DNA of 64,000 nt from Chloracidobacterium sp. (GTDB taxonomy: Bacteria > Acidobacteriota > Blastocatellia > Pyrinomonadales > Pyrinomonadaceae), in contig JADJXP010000002.1 of the NCBI GenBank assembly GCA_016715795.1, positions 186,001-250,000 of the forward strand, given 5' to 3'. Below, piece after piece: positions 14,896-22,930 of the stretch (within the stretch, counting starts at the first letter, position 1; each line of letters begins with the position of its first letter). Below the pieces are notes generated by a model that saw nothing but the letters and a program-made list of their open reading frames with translations, was not told the DNA's origin and searched no databases. A program made the translations under genes and the position numbers.

Positions 14896-17673
14896 ATGCG
14901 AAATCGGCTCCTTTTCATCGTAATATTAGCGACGCTGTTCGCCCTGCCGCTCGCTGTGAGTGCTCAAAAGGCCGAGAAGCTCCCGCCCGTAAAGGTAAGG
15001 GAATACAAGCTCAAGAATGGCCTTCGCGTCATTCTTCACCGCGACACATCGACGCCGATCGTATCCGTAGGCACGTGGTATCACGTCGGCTCAAAGAACG
15101 AGGCCGTGGGCCGCACCGGCTTTGCTCACCTCTTTGAGCACATGATGTTTCAGGGCTCGAAGAATTACGATGCCGACTACTTTACGCCGCTGACCGAGGC
15201 CGGCGGTATCGTCAACGGCACGACAAATGTTGACCGCACGTGGTACTTCGAGACCGTTCCGTCAAATTTTCTCGAACTCGCACTGTTCATGGAGGCCGAT
15301 CGGCTCGGCAATCTGCTGCCCGCGATGACGCAGGAAAAACTCGACAACCAGCGTGACGTTGTAAAGAATGAACGCCGCCAGCGCGTCGATAATCAGCCAT
15401 ACGGCACTGCGTTCGAGAAGATAACACAAATTATGTTCCCGCAGGGCCACCCGTATCATTGGACGACCATCGGCTCGCTCGAAGACCTGCAGGCAGCTTC
15501 GATGGACGACGTCAAAGCCTTTTTCCGGCAGTATTACACGCCAAACAACACGATCCTTGTGCTCTCGGGTGACTTTGACGAGAAGCAGGCAAAGGGCTGG
15601 ATCGAGAAGTATTTCGCCTGGATGCCAAAGGGCGACGCCATCCAGCGACCAAACAATGCGCAGCCTGTGCTTGATAAGGAGATACGCACGACGGTCGAGG
15701 ACAATGTGCCGCTTGCTCGCCGGTATCTTGTCTGGCACGGCGTCAGGGAATTTGCCCCGGACGAGGCGGCGCTCGATGTCCTCACATTCATTCTTTCGTC
15801 GGGCCGCACATCGCGGCTGCAGAGCAATCTGGTTTACGGCAAGGAAATGGCCCAGAACGTAGGGGCTTTTTCGGCGAAGAACGAGATCGCAGGAACGATT
15901 CAGATCCAGGCGACGGCCCGGCCGGGCAAGTCGCTCGATGATATCGAGAATGAGATCGACGCCGAGATCGCACGCATCAAGGCGACGCCGCCTACGGCCG
16001 AAGAGATGTCACGAGCGCTAAACAGCATCGAGGCACAATCGGTTGCGGGGCTTTCGACAGTGCTGGGCAAGGCGAGCCAACTGACAAGCTTTGCCGGCTA
16101 CGTTGGCAAGGCAAATTGGTTCCAGCGCGACCTCGACCGTTACCGAAAGGTCACGGCCGCCGACGTTCAACGCGTGGCAAATACCTATCTCGGGCCGAAT
16201 CGGCTCGTCCTGACCTACACGCCGCGGACCGGCGAAGCCGCACGCGCGACCCGCGGTGCCGACCGGCCAACATCCGTCAAGTCGGAGAAACGCGATGACG
16301 CAAAGATCGCCGAGCAGGCGGCAAAGCTGCCCAAGCCGGGCCCCGATCCCAAGCTGACCTTGCCGCCGATCGAGAAGACAAAGCTCGCCAACGGCATGGA
16401 ACTCTGGATGGTCGATCACCGCGAATTGCCGCTGGTGTCGATGAATATGGTCTTTCGCACGGGCTCGGTCGATGAACCTGCGGACCGCACCGGCCTTGCA
16501 GGCATGGCTTCGTCCCTGCTCGATGACGGCACGACGACGCGTTCGGCCGAGGATATTGCAAATCAACTGCAGTCTATCGGCGCGAGTATCGGCAGCGGTT
16601 CGGGCTTTGACTCGACCAATGTCACGCTCAATACGCTCACAAAGAACCTCGACAAGGCCATCGACATCTACGCCGATGTCATCCAGAATCCGTCATTTCC
16701 CGCAAAAGAGGTTGAGAGCCTAAGGGCGCGTTCGCTCGTCGCCCTCAAGCAGCAGCGCTCTAACCCGAACGCAATCGGAGCGACGGTCTATAACAAGGTG
16801 CTCTATGGCGACCATCCCTATGGCCGCAGCGATACCGAGGCAACGGTCAAGGCCATCACGCGTGATGACCTCGTCAGCTATTACAATTCGACCTATCGAC
16901 CTAACAATGCGGTGCTGATCGTCGTCGGCAGTTTTGACAAGGCGGCCCTTAAGGCAAAGCTCGAAGCGGCCTTTGCCGGCTGGAAGCCCGGCGAGATAGT
17001 TCATAATGACCTGCCGTCGGCCGAATCGCCGGCCACGACCGGCATCTATCTGGTCGATCGCCCAAACGCCGCGCAGTCGGTCGTCAGCATCGGCCAGCCG
17101 GGCATCGGCCGCTCACATCCGGATTACTTCAAGGTGCTGTTGATGAACAACATCCTTGGCGGCGGCATCACGGCCCGCATCTCGATGAACCTGCGCGAAG
17201 ACAAGGGCTACACCTACGGGGCCAACAGCTCATTTGCCTTTCGCCGGGGGCCGGGCCCATTCCGCGCCGGCGGCGATATGCAGACGGCCGTCACAAAGGA
17301 ATCGGTCCGGGAACTGATGAAAGAGATCAATGGCGTCCGGGGCGAGATACCGATCACGCAAAAGGAACTGGATTATTACAAGCAGCGCCTGATACGCCTG
17401 ACACCGGGAGGCTTTGAGACGCCAAACGCGATCTCAAACCAGCTGGCCAATCTCGTCACCTACGATCTGCCGGCCGGATACTTTAACGAATACATCGAGC
17501 GCGTAAATGCGGTCACGCTCGATGATGTGAATTACGCGGCAGAGCATTACCTTGACCCGGCAAAGATGGCCATCGTCATTGTCGGCGACCGCAAGGTGAT
17601 CGAGCCAAAGCTTGCCGAACTCGGCTATCCGCTCACCATCCTCGACGTGGACGGAAAGACGGTCACTCCGTGA
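14896..17673 (+). CDS. M16 family zinc peptidase, two-domain, secreted
   Basis: A 925-residue insulinase-type peptidase with signal peptide (MRNRLLFIVILATLFALPLA). The first half has the inverted zinc motif in FAHLFEHMMFQGSKNY (HxxEH) with the downstream Glu in NERRQRVDNQPYG. The second half is the non-catalytic partner domain with NLREDKGYTYGANSSF. Both halves are needed to enclose the peptide. It probably acts in the periplasm on peptides or signal peptides. Length is normal for tandem periplasmic family members. Confidence 0.92.
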   Translation: MRNRLLFIVILATLFALPLAVSAQKAEKLPPVKVREYKLKNGLRVILHRDTSTPIVSVGTWYHVGSKNEAVGRTGFAHLFEHMMFQGSKNYDADYFTPLTEAGGIVNGTTNVDRTWYFETVPSNFLELALFMEADRLGNLLPAMTQEKLDNQRDVVKNERRQRVDNQPYGTAFEKITQIMFPQGHPYHWTTIGSLEDLQAASMDDVKAFFRQYYTPNNTILVLSGDFDEKQAKGWIEKYFAWMPKGDAIQRPNNAQPVLDKEIRTTVEDNVPLARRYLVWHGVREFAPDEAALDVLTFILSSGRTSRLQSNLVYGKEMAQNVGAFSAKNEIAGTIQIQATARPGKSLDDIENEIDAEIARIKATPPTAEEMSRALNSIEAQSVAGLSTVLGKASQLTSFAGYVGKANWFQRDLDRYRKVTAADVQRVANTYLGPNRLVLTYTPRTGEAARATRGADRPTSVKSEKRDDAKIAEQAAKLPKPGPDPKLTLPPIEKTKLANGMELWMVDHRELPLVSMNMVFRTGSVDEPADRTGLAGMASSLLDDGTTTRSAEDIANQLQSIGASIGSGSGFDSTNVTLNTLTKNLDKAIDIYADVIQNPSFPAKEVESLRARSLVALKQQRSNPNAIGATVYNKVLYGDHPYGRSDTEATVKAITRDDLVSYYNSTYRPNNAVLIVVGSFDKAALKAKLEAAFAGWKPGEIVHNDLPSAESPATTGIYLVDRPNAAQSVVSIGQPGIGRSHPDYFKVLLMNNILGGGITARISMNLREDKGYTYGANSSFAFRRGPGPFRAGGDMQTAVTKESVRELMKEINGVRGEIPITQKELDYYKQRLIRLTPGGFETPNAISNQLANLVTYDLPAGYFNEYIERVNAVTLDDVNYAAEHYLDPAKMAIVIVGDRKVIEPKLAELGYPLTILDVDGKTVTP

Positions 17674-18095
17674 CCTGACGGCCGAGCATGGCAAAAAGGG
17701 GCAAGTCCGTTCGCGGCCTTGCTCCTTTTTCTTTCTCTCCGCGGAGGCCGCGGACATGAGTGGTGATCCTGGCTTAGTTCGGATTCCTGGCCATCGGAGA
17801 TGGCATCAGCGTGGAGCCCAGCCCGCGAGGGCTGGGAAAGCAGACGCGCGATTGAACCAAGCCCGTGTAACGGGTGACAGGCGTCGACCTGTCTGTCGCT
17901 ATCTACGACAGCTTGCGGATTCGCATGCGCACCGTCCCAGGTCACTTGCCCTGGGCTACATTCTAATGCCATCTCCGATGGCTAGGATTCAAACTGTCCC
18001 GCCCCCCGAATATGCCGACAGCGAAGCCCGGGCTTCTTGTGCTATAATCTTTAGTTTATTAACGCAATTACTTTTTTGAGGAGAAGATATTAGCT
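17674..18095. repeat. Family C-like composite repeat and aldolase leader
   Basis: 17755-17995 is a mosaic of hairpins: ggccatcggagatggc and its distal inverse gccatctccgatggc, cccagcccgcgagggctggg, caggcgtcgacctg, and cccagg/cctggg blocks as in the copies near 7.8 and 33.8 kb. Bases 18000-18095 hold the promoter and Shine-Dalgarno of the aldolase gene. No gene is seen in the region. Confidence 0.75.
18040..18078 (+). promoter_or_regulatory. Extended -10 promoter and ribosome site for aldolase gene
   Basis: TGcTATAAT at 18040-18048 is a perfect extended -10; no good -35 is seen. GAGGAGA at about 18077-18084 precedes the GTG start by about 11 bases. Confidence 0.6.
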
Positions 18096-19166
18096 GTGGC
18101 TGAGAATAAGATCAGGGAACTGTTAGGCGACGAGGCGGACTTGCTGCTCGACCACGTATCGACGACGATACCAAAAGAGAACATCCACCTGCCCGGCGGC
18201 GATTTTGTCGACCGTGTGTGGGCACAATCCGACCGTAACCCCAATGTTTTAAGGAGCTTACAGTCGCTTTACAATACCGGCCGGTTGAGCGGTACGGGCT
18301 ATGTGTCGATCTTGCCCGTCGATCAGGGCATCGAGCACTCGGGAGCAGCGTCATTCGCGCCGAATCCGCAGTATTTCGACCCCGAGAACATCGTAAAGCT
18401 CGCCATCGAGGGCGGCTGCAACGGCGTGGCATCGACATTCGGCGTGCTCGGCACCGTGGCCCGTAAATACGCTCACAAGATACCGTTCATCGTAAAGATC
18501 AACCACAACGAGCTGATGACCTACCCGAACCAGTTCGACCAGGTGATGTTCGGCACGGTCGATCAGGCACGTGATATGGGCGCGATCGCGGTCGGTGCGA
18601 CGATCTATTTTGGGTCAGAGGAATCGACGCGGCAGATCACTGAGGTCGCTGAGGCATTCGCATACGCTCACGAGCTTGGCATGGCGACGATCCTCTGGTG
18701 TTACCTGCGCAATCCTGCATTCAAGACGCCCGAGGGCGACATGCACGACGCTGCCGACCTCACCGGCCAGGCCAATCACATCGGCGTCACGATCCAGGCC
18801 GACATCATCAAGCAGAAACTGCCCACAAAGAACGGCGGCTATCCCGCCCTCAACAAGCAGGGCAGCTACGGCAAGACGTCGAAGCTCGTGTATGAAAAGC
18901 TCACGACCGACAACCCGATCGATCTCGTCCGCTGGCAGGTAGCCAATTGCTACATGGGACGCTGCGGACTTATCAACTCAGGCGGCGAGTCAAAAGGCGC
19001 CGGCGACCTCGCCGATGCGGTCCGCACGGCCGTTGTCAACAAACGCGGCGGCGGAACGGGCCTCATCTCAGGCCGCAAGGCATTCCAACGCCCCATGGCC
19101 GAAGGCGTCGAACTCCTCAACGCCATCCAGGACGTCTATCTCGATACGTCGATAACCGTGGCGTAA
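18096..19166 (+). CDS. fbaB: Class I fructose-bisphosphate aldolase, DhnA/FbaB type
   Basis: A 356-residue aldolase cleaving fructose-1,6-bisphosphate to two triose phosphates in glycolysis and gluconeogenesis. The family pattern is clear: SILPVDQGIEHSGAASFAPN, EGGCNGVASTFGVLG, PFIVKINHNELM (with the Lys region), GAIAVGATIYFGSEES and GLISGRKAFQRP near the end. Start is GTG with a GAGGAGA site upstream. It is convergent with the following MBL gene, separated by a perfect inverted repeat. Confidence 0.9.
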   Translation: MAENKIRELLGDEADLLLDHVSTTIPKENIHLPGGDFVDRVWAQSDRNPNVLRSLQSLYNTGRLSGTGYVSILPVDQGIEHSGAASFAPNPQYFDPENIVKLAIEGGCNGVASTFGVLGTVARKYAHKIPFIVKINHNELMTYPNQFDQVMFGTVDQARDMGAIAVGATIYFGSEESTRQITEVAEAFAYAHELGMATILWCYLRNPAFKTPEGDMHDAADLTGQANHIGVTIQADIIKQKLPTKNGGYPALNKQGSYGKTSKLVYEKLTTDNPIDLVRWQVANCYMGRCGLINSGGESKGAGDLADAVRTAVVNKRGGGTGLISGRKAFQRPMAEGVELLNAIQDVYLDTSITVA

Positions 19167-19169
19167 GGC

Positions 19170-19246
19170 AGGCAGAAACACGAGCGGTAGCGAGTGTGCC
19201 CGATACCCTGCCCGGGGCACCCTCGCTACCGCTCGTGTTTCTGCCT
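19170..19246. terminator. Perfect 25-bp inverted repeat between convergent genes
   Basis: Arms at 19170-19194 and 19222-19246 (AGGCAGAAACACGAGCGG / CCGCTCGTGTTTCTGCCT) pair perfectly around a 27-base loop holding its own ccctgcccgggg. It likely ends transcription from both sides, though it lacks a T-run and may be another palindromic element. Confidence 0.65.
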
Positions 19247-19904
19247 ATCTTAAGAACGGATTGTTCAACCGTTCGCGGCCGACCGTAGTATCGGGCCCGT
19301 GCCCGCACAGCACGCGATAATCGTCATCGAGCGACATCACATTCGCGTTGATCGAGTCGATCAGCCGTTCGTAATTACCGCCGGGCAGGTCTGTGCGGCC
19401 AATCGATTCGTTGAATAGGCAATCGCCCGTCAGCACGGCCTTTTCGTCGTGATTTACCAGCACGATATGCCCAAGCGTGTGGCCGGGACAATGGCGGATC
19501 TCAAACTTCAAATTCCCAACTTCAATTATTTCGCCATGTTCGACAAATCGCGTCGGAACTGGCGGCGGCCCATATTCCATACCCATCGCCCGCAATTGAT
19601 GCAGCGGCAGGCCCATCATCAGCGGCTGCTGCGGCAGCGTCTCGTAGAGATACATCTCCTCCTCATGCAGCAGCACGTCTGCGCCGGGAAACTCGGCCTT
19701 TAACGCCGCCGTCCCGCCGCAATGGTCCAGATGCCCGTGCGTCAGAATGATCGCCTGCAATTCCAGGCCGTTGTCGCGAATGTAGCTGTTCACGTCATCC
19801 GACGCCTCGCCCGGATCGATGCAGATCGCGCGTTTTGTCTCGGCGCATGACACCACGCGCGTGTTCTGCTGGAACGGCGTTAGTACAAATGTCTCAGTTA
19901 ACAT
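19245..19904 (-). CDS. MBL-fold hydrolase, glyoxalase II-like
   Basis: A 219-residue metallo-beta-lactamase-fold protein. Metal ligands are visible: LTHGHLDHCGG (HxHxDH), GHTLGHIVLV and LTGDCLFNESIGRTDLPGG (the Asp bridge), and LCGHGPDTTVGRE (last His). This set matches small glyoxalase II or persulfide dioxygenase-like hydrolases. The substrate cannot be read from the sequence. Confidence 0.88.
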   Translation of the reverse strand: MLTETFVLTPFQQNTRVVSCAETKRAICIDPGEASDDVNSYIRDNGLELQAIILTHGHLDHCGGTAALKAEFPGADVLLHEEEMYLYETLPQQPLMMGLPLHQLRAMGMEYGPPPVPTRFVEHGEIIEVGNLKFEIRHCPGHTLGHIVLVNHDEKAVLTGDCLFNESIGRTDLPGGNYERLIDSINANVMSLDDDYRVLCGHGPDTTVGRERLNNPFLR

Positions 19905-19918
19905 TTAACATTTATCAC

Positions 19919-20284
19919 TTAACATTGATCAAGATTGCTTATTGATGTTTTGAGGATTGCGAACAGTATCCGAGCTATTTCATCCGCGTCCGCATGCATA
20001 CTTTCGATCGATTGCTCATCAATGTAACCCGTATCTTTGAGTAGATTGAGCCAGTATTTGGTCTCTAGGCACTCTTTGTAGCCAATACTTATCTTGCTCG
20101 AAAAATCAGCCTTAGAAATGGCACCATTCGCTTCAGTGATGTTTGCTCCAATCGATGTTCCGCTACGTAGTAATTGCTTCGACATCACATATTCAAGCTT
20201 AGTCTCAACCAAATGCTTGTAGGCCTTAACGATACGAATCGCGAATCGGTAGGCTTTATCATGCGTTACGTTGTTCTCAAACAT
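19919..20284 (-). CDS. Four-helix-bundle protein, S23/23S rRNA IVP family
   Basis: A 121-residue helical protein with the family pattern YRFAIRIVKAYKHLVE, LLRSGTSIGANITEANGA and YKECLETKYWLNLLKDTG. Proteins of this group form pentamers; some are encoded by intervening sequences of 23S rRNA genes, but this copy is chromosomal and away from rRNA. Its role is unknown. Short tracts just outside the gene (acatttaacatttatcacttaac and gctaaatggtaaatgttaac) resemble an inverted pair and hint at insertion as a unit. Confidence 0.85.
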   Translation of the reverse strand: MFENNVTHDKAYRFAIRIVKAYKHLVETKLEYVMSKQLLRSGTSIGANITEANGAISKADFSSKISIGYKECLETKYWLNLLKDTGYIDEQSIESMHADADEIARILFAILKTSISNLDQC

Positions 20285-20287
20285 TTG

Positions 20288-20578
20288 CTAAATGGTAAAT
20301 GTTAACTGGTCAATGAATTGCGTCGCGTCGAAATCATCAAGTCGTCGATCTTTCAGAACAAACCCTATCGCCTTCCGATACGTCGCGGCATCCGGTTTTC
20401 CCGTAAAACACGGCATCTCCTTGTTGTCGAGGTTCAAATAGCTCGTCAAACACGCCAGCAGCATCCAGAGCAGTATCTCCTCGTCAGTGCCGATCGGGTT
20501 GTGCTTGATGATCGACTCGCGGTCGTCATATATGCCTAGACATATACGTGCAAACTCGCCTTCGGTTATCGTGGTCAT
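20288..20578 (-). CDS. Hypothetical protein
   Basis: A 96-residue protein I do not recognise. It has a helical acidic N-terminus (EGEFARICLGIYDDRESIIK), a leucine-rich centre (EILLWMLLACLTSYLNL) and a basic end (YRKAIGFVLKDRRLDDFDA). Good codon use and tight spacing with the GNAT gene (22 bp) suggest it is real and cotranscribed with it. Confidence 0.55.
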   Translation of the reverse strand: MTTITEGEFARICLGIYDDRESIIKHNPIGTDEEILLWMLLACLTSYLNLDNKEMPCFTGKPDAATYRKAIGFVLKDRRLDDFDATQFIDQLTFTI

Positions 20579-20581
20579 CGG

Positions 20582-20621
20582 CGGGAACTGGCCGCCCGCT
20601 TACGCAGGCGGTTCTGACTCC
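20582..20621. repeat. Family F palindrome at the GNAT 3' end
   Basis: gcgggaactggccgcccgcttacgcaggcggttctgactcc; the GNAT stop codon lies inside it, giving the C-terminus ESEPPA, as in the endolysin. Confidence 0.85.
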
Positions 20622-21058
20622 TCCTCAAACATGACGTAGTGTGAACGCGTCATTCCGACGCCGTCATAAACACGCTGAGCATGGCCGTTGTCGGTCTCGA
20701 CATACAGGCGAAAGCCGCACACGTTGCCCGCCTCCTCGGCGCGCTGCTTTACAAACTCGTACATTCGCCGATACAGCCCCAGTCCGCGGGCCTCAGGTTT
20801 GATATATACGCTCTGTATCCACCAGAACCACGCGTTGCGCCAATCGCTCCATTCGTATGTGACCATCAGTCCGCCGACAATGGCGTTTGCGTCCGTCGCC
20901 ACGACGTAAAAACCTTTATTCTCGTCCTCAAAGACCGCCTCAACGCCCGGCCGTAAGCGGTCACGGTCGAGCCGTTTGCCTTCGGTCTCAACGGCCATCG
21001 CGTGGTTGAATTCGACCAACGCGTCGGTGTCGTCACGATGTGCGAGCCTGATATTCAT
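20600..21058 (-). CDS. GNAT-family N-acetyltransferase
   Basis: A 152-residue acetyltransferase. The N-terminus MNIRLAHRDDTDALVEFNHA and the acetyl-CoA loop in IKPEARGLGLYRRMYEFVKQ (R-G-x-G-L) are diagnostic; LYVETDNGHAQRVYDGVGM is the terminal motif B. The acceptor is unknown. The last residues ESEPPA come from a palindromic repeat that supplies the stop codon, so the original C-terminus was altered. Confidence 0.88.
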   Translation of the reverse strand: MNIRLAHRDDTDALVEFNHAMAVETEGKRLDRDRLRPGVEAVFEDENKGFYVVATDANAIVGGLMVTYEWSDWRNAWFWWIQSVYIKPEARGLGLYRRMYEFVKQRAEEAGNVCGFRLYVETDNGHAQRVYDGVGMTRSHYVMFEEESEPPA

Positions 21059-21197
21059 ATCACGTCGGAATAAGGTATAAGGGAAAAGTGCGAAGTAAAA
21101 AGTCCGAACTTATCCCTTACTACTTGTCACTTTTCACTTACTTCGAAGCATCTCCTTGACTTAGCCGAGGGCGTCCTCTAGCCTTTAATGTTTTGCT

Positions 21198-22157
21198 ATG
21201 CGGCTAAGGATACTCTATCACGGCAACTGTTTCGACGGCGTCTCGTCGGCGGCGGTGTTTACTAAATTCTATCGTGCGAATTTCGCATCTGACGCGGTCG
21301 TGGAATACACGCCGGTGATGCACCGGGCGGGCAATGCGTTTGACCGCGAGCAGTTTGACGGTGATGAGAATGCGATCGTCGATTTCAAGTATTGTCCCGA
21401 CGAACGGCTGACGTGGTGGTTCGATCATCATCAGTCGGCGTTCCTCTCGAAGGAGGACGAGAAGCACTTTTTGAACGACACATCGGGCAGGAAATTCCTC
21501 GATACCGAGAGCAAATCGTGTGCGGAATTCATCGCCCGCATTGCCAAAGAACAATTCGGCTGGGAAGATGCCTCGCTCGCCGAGCTGGTCGAGTGGGCAC
21601 ATATCATCGACGGTGCGCTGTATGAGTCGCCCGCCCAGTGCGTAGAATTGCGGACGCCTGCACTCAAATTGATGCAGGTGATCGAGGGCGAGAAAGACCC
21701 CGAATTTGTCCACAACATTATCCACCGCCTGACCGAAGCCTCGCTCACCGATATTGTCGAGAGCGACGAGCTCCAGGCCAAGCTCGTTCCCATCCTCGAA
21801 CGCCATTGGAACACCGTCAGCCTGATAAAAGAACGCGCGACGTATGATCGCGGCGTTGTGACCTTTGACCTGAGCGATACGGGCATCGACGGCTATAACA
21901 AGTTTATTCCGTATTATTTCTATCCCGAGACGACCTACAACGTCGCCCTCACGCAAAGCGAATTTCGCACCAAAATATCCGTGGGCTCAAACCCGTGGTC
22001 GCCGCGCCCGCGGCTCCACAACATCGCCGAGATCTGCGAGAGATACGGCGGCGGCGGCCACGCCGTGGTCGGTGCCGTCTCGTTGAAACGCGACGACGTC
22101 GACCTCGGCAAACAATACATGGCCGAGATCATCGAGACGCTGAGATTTGAGAATTAG
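21198..22157 (+). CDS. DHH-superfamily phosphoesterase
   Basis: A 319-residue protein with the DHH layout: YHGNCFDGVSSAAVF (motif I), AIVDFKYCPDERLTWWFDHH with the DHH triad, EWAHIIDGALYESP, and a DHHA1-like end ICERYGGGGHAVVGAVSL. DHH/DHHA1 proteins hydrolyse nano-RNA, cyclic dinucleotides or inorganic polyphosphate. It is shorter and more divergent than RecJ and lacks an exonuclease extension, so it could be a NrnA-like or unassigned hydrolase. Upstream is a short inverted-repeat tract (21066-21140). Confidence 0.8.
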   Translation: MRLRILYHGNCFDGVSSAAVFTKFYRANFASDAVVEYTPVMHRAGNAFDREQFDGDENAIVDFKYCPDERLTWWFDHHQSAFLSKEDEKHFLNDTSGRKFLDTESKSCAEFIARIAKEQFGWEDASLAELVEWAHIIDGALYESPAQCVELRTPALKLMQVIEGEKDPEFVHNIIHRLTEASLTDIVESDELQAKLVPILERHWNTVSLIKERATYDRGVVTFDLSDTGIDGYNKFIPYYFYPETTYNVALTQSEFRTKISVGSNPWSPRPRLHNIAEICERYGGGGHAVVGAVSLKRDDVDLGKQYMAEIIETLRFEN

Positions 22158-22211
22158 ACATCAACGCATCAAATACTTGATGTCTTGATGCTGATATGTT
22201 ATCGTTCTCGC

Positions 22212-22460
22212 ATGAGAACGACGCTGACACTTGATAAAGACGTTGCCTTCGGATTGGAAAAGATAAAAGCGGCAGAACCTCGAAAGCCTTTTAAGGTCGT
22301 GGTGAATGAAGTTCTTCGACGCGGGTTGAGAAACGACGGATCGTCGGAAAAGCGTAAGCCCTTCGTCGTAGATTCGCGGCCGATCGGGGTGAGGAAGGAT
22401 ATCGACTGGAATGATCTCGACGGTTTTCTCGACCAGATCGAAGGCGACCGGCGGAAATGA
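22212..22460 (+). CDS. VapB-like antitoxin
   Basis: An 82-residue protein: MRTTLTLDKDVAFGLEKIKA is a ribbon-helix-helix-like strand and helix, FKVVVNEVLRRGL the second helix, and an acidic tail (DWNDLDGFLDQIEGD) that would occupy the toxin. ATGA overlap with the following PIN toxin supports coupled synthesis. Start ATG 22212 is chosen over an upstream alternative because it begins the RHH strand. Confidence 0.82.
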   Translation: MRTTLTLDKDVAFGLEKIKAAEPRKPFKVVVNEVLRRGLRNDGSSEKRKPFVVDSRPIGVRKDIDWNDLDGFLDQIEGDRRK

Positions 22461-22885
22461 TACTCCCGGACGTTAACTTGCTGATCTACGCGTACGACGA
22501 ACGTGCCGCTGCACATGCCAAAGCCAAAACATGGTTATCAGGCGTGATGGATAACGAGCAGGTGTTCCTCAGTTGGCATACGATCACCGCGTTTCTTCGC
22601 ATCATTACTAACCCTAAGATCTCGTCGCTTCCCACGTCTCTTGAGGACGCTGTTGAGATAGTCGAGACTTGGCTCTCACGTGACAACGTTGACTTAATAT
22701 CACTAGACAAGACTGCATGGGGGCTCTACGCCGCCGCCCTTCGCGATGTTAATGCATCCGGAAACTTGGTTATGGATGCACACCTCGCGGCCCTCGCAAT
22801 GTCGCGCGGGGCAACTCTTGCGTCATGCGACCGGGATTTCCGAAAGTTTGACGGACTCAAGACCGCCGACCCGCTCAAAGCATAA
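22457..22885 (+). CDS. VapC-like PIN-domain toxin
   Basis: A 142-residue PIN ribonuclease. Conserved acidic residues are visible in MILPDVNLLIYAYDE (first Asp), the central Asp in NLVMDAHLAALAM and the final ATLASCDRDFRKFDGL. VapC toxins cut tRNA or rRNA. Partner antitoxin lies immediately upstream with a 4-bp overlap. Confidence 0.88.
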   Translation: MILPDVNLLIYAYDERAAAHAKAKTWLSGVMDNEQVFLSWHTITAFLRIITNPKISSLPTSLEDAVEIVETWLSRDNVDLISLDKTAWGLYAAALRDVNASGNLVMDAHLAALAMSRGATLASCDRDFRKFDGLKTADPLKA

Positions 22886-22914
22886 GAAAGGCGGCCGTTA
22901 AGCCGCCTTTCTCG
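22886..22914 (+). terminator. Rho-independent terminator after vapBC
   Basis: GAAAGGCGGC (22886-22895) pairs with GCCGCCTTTC (22902-22911) around a 6-base loop, just after the VapC stop. Confidence 0.75.
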
Positions 22915-22930
22915 CGCCCTTAATAAAAAG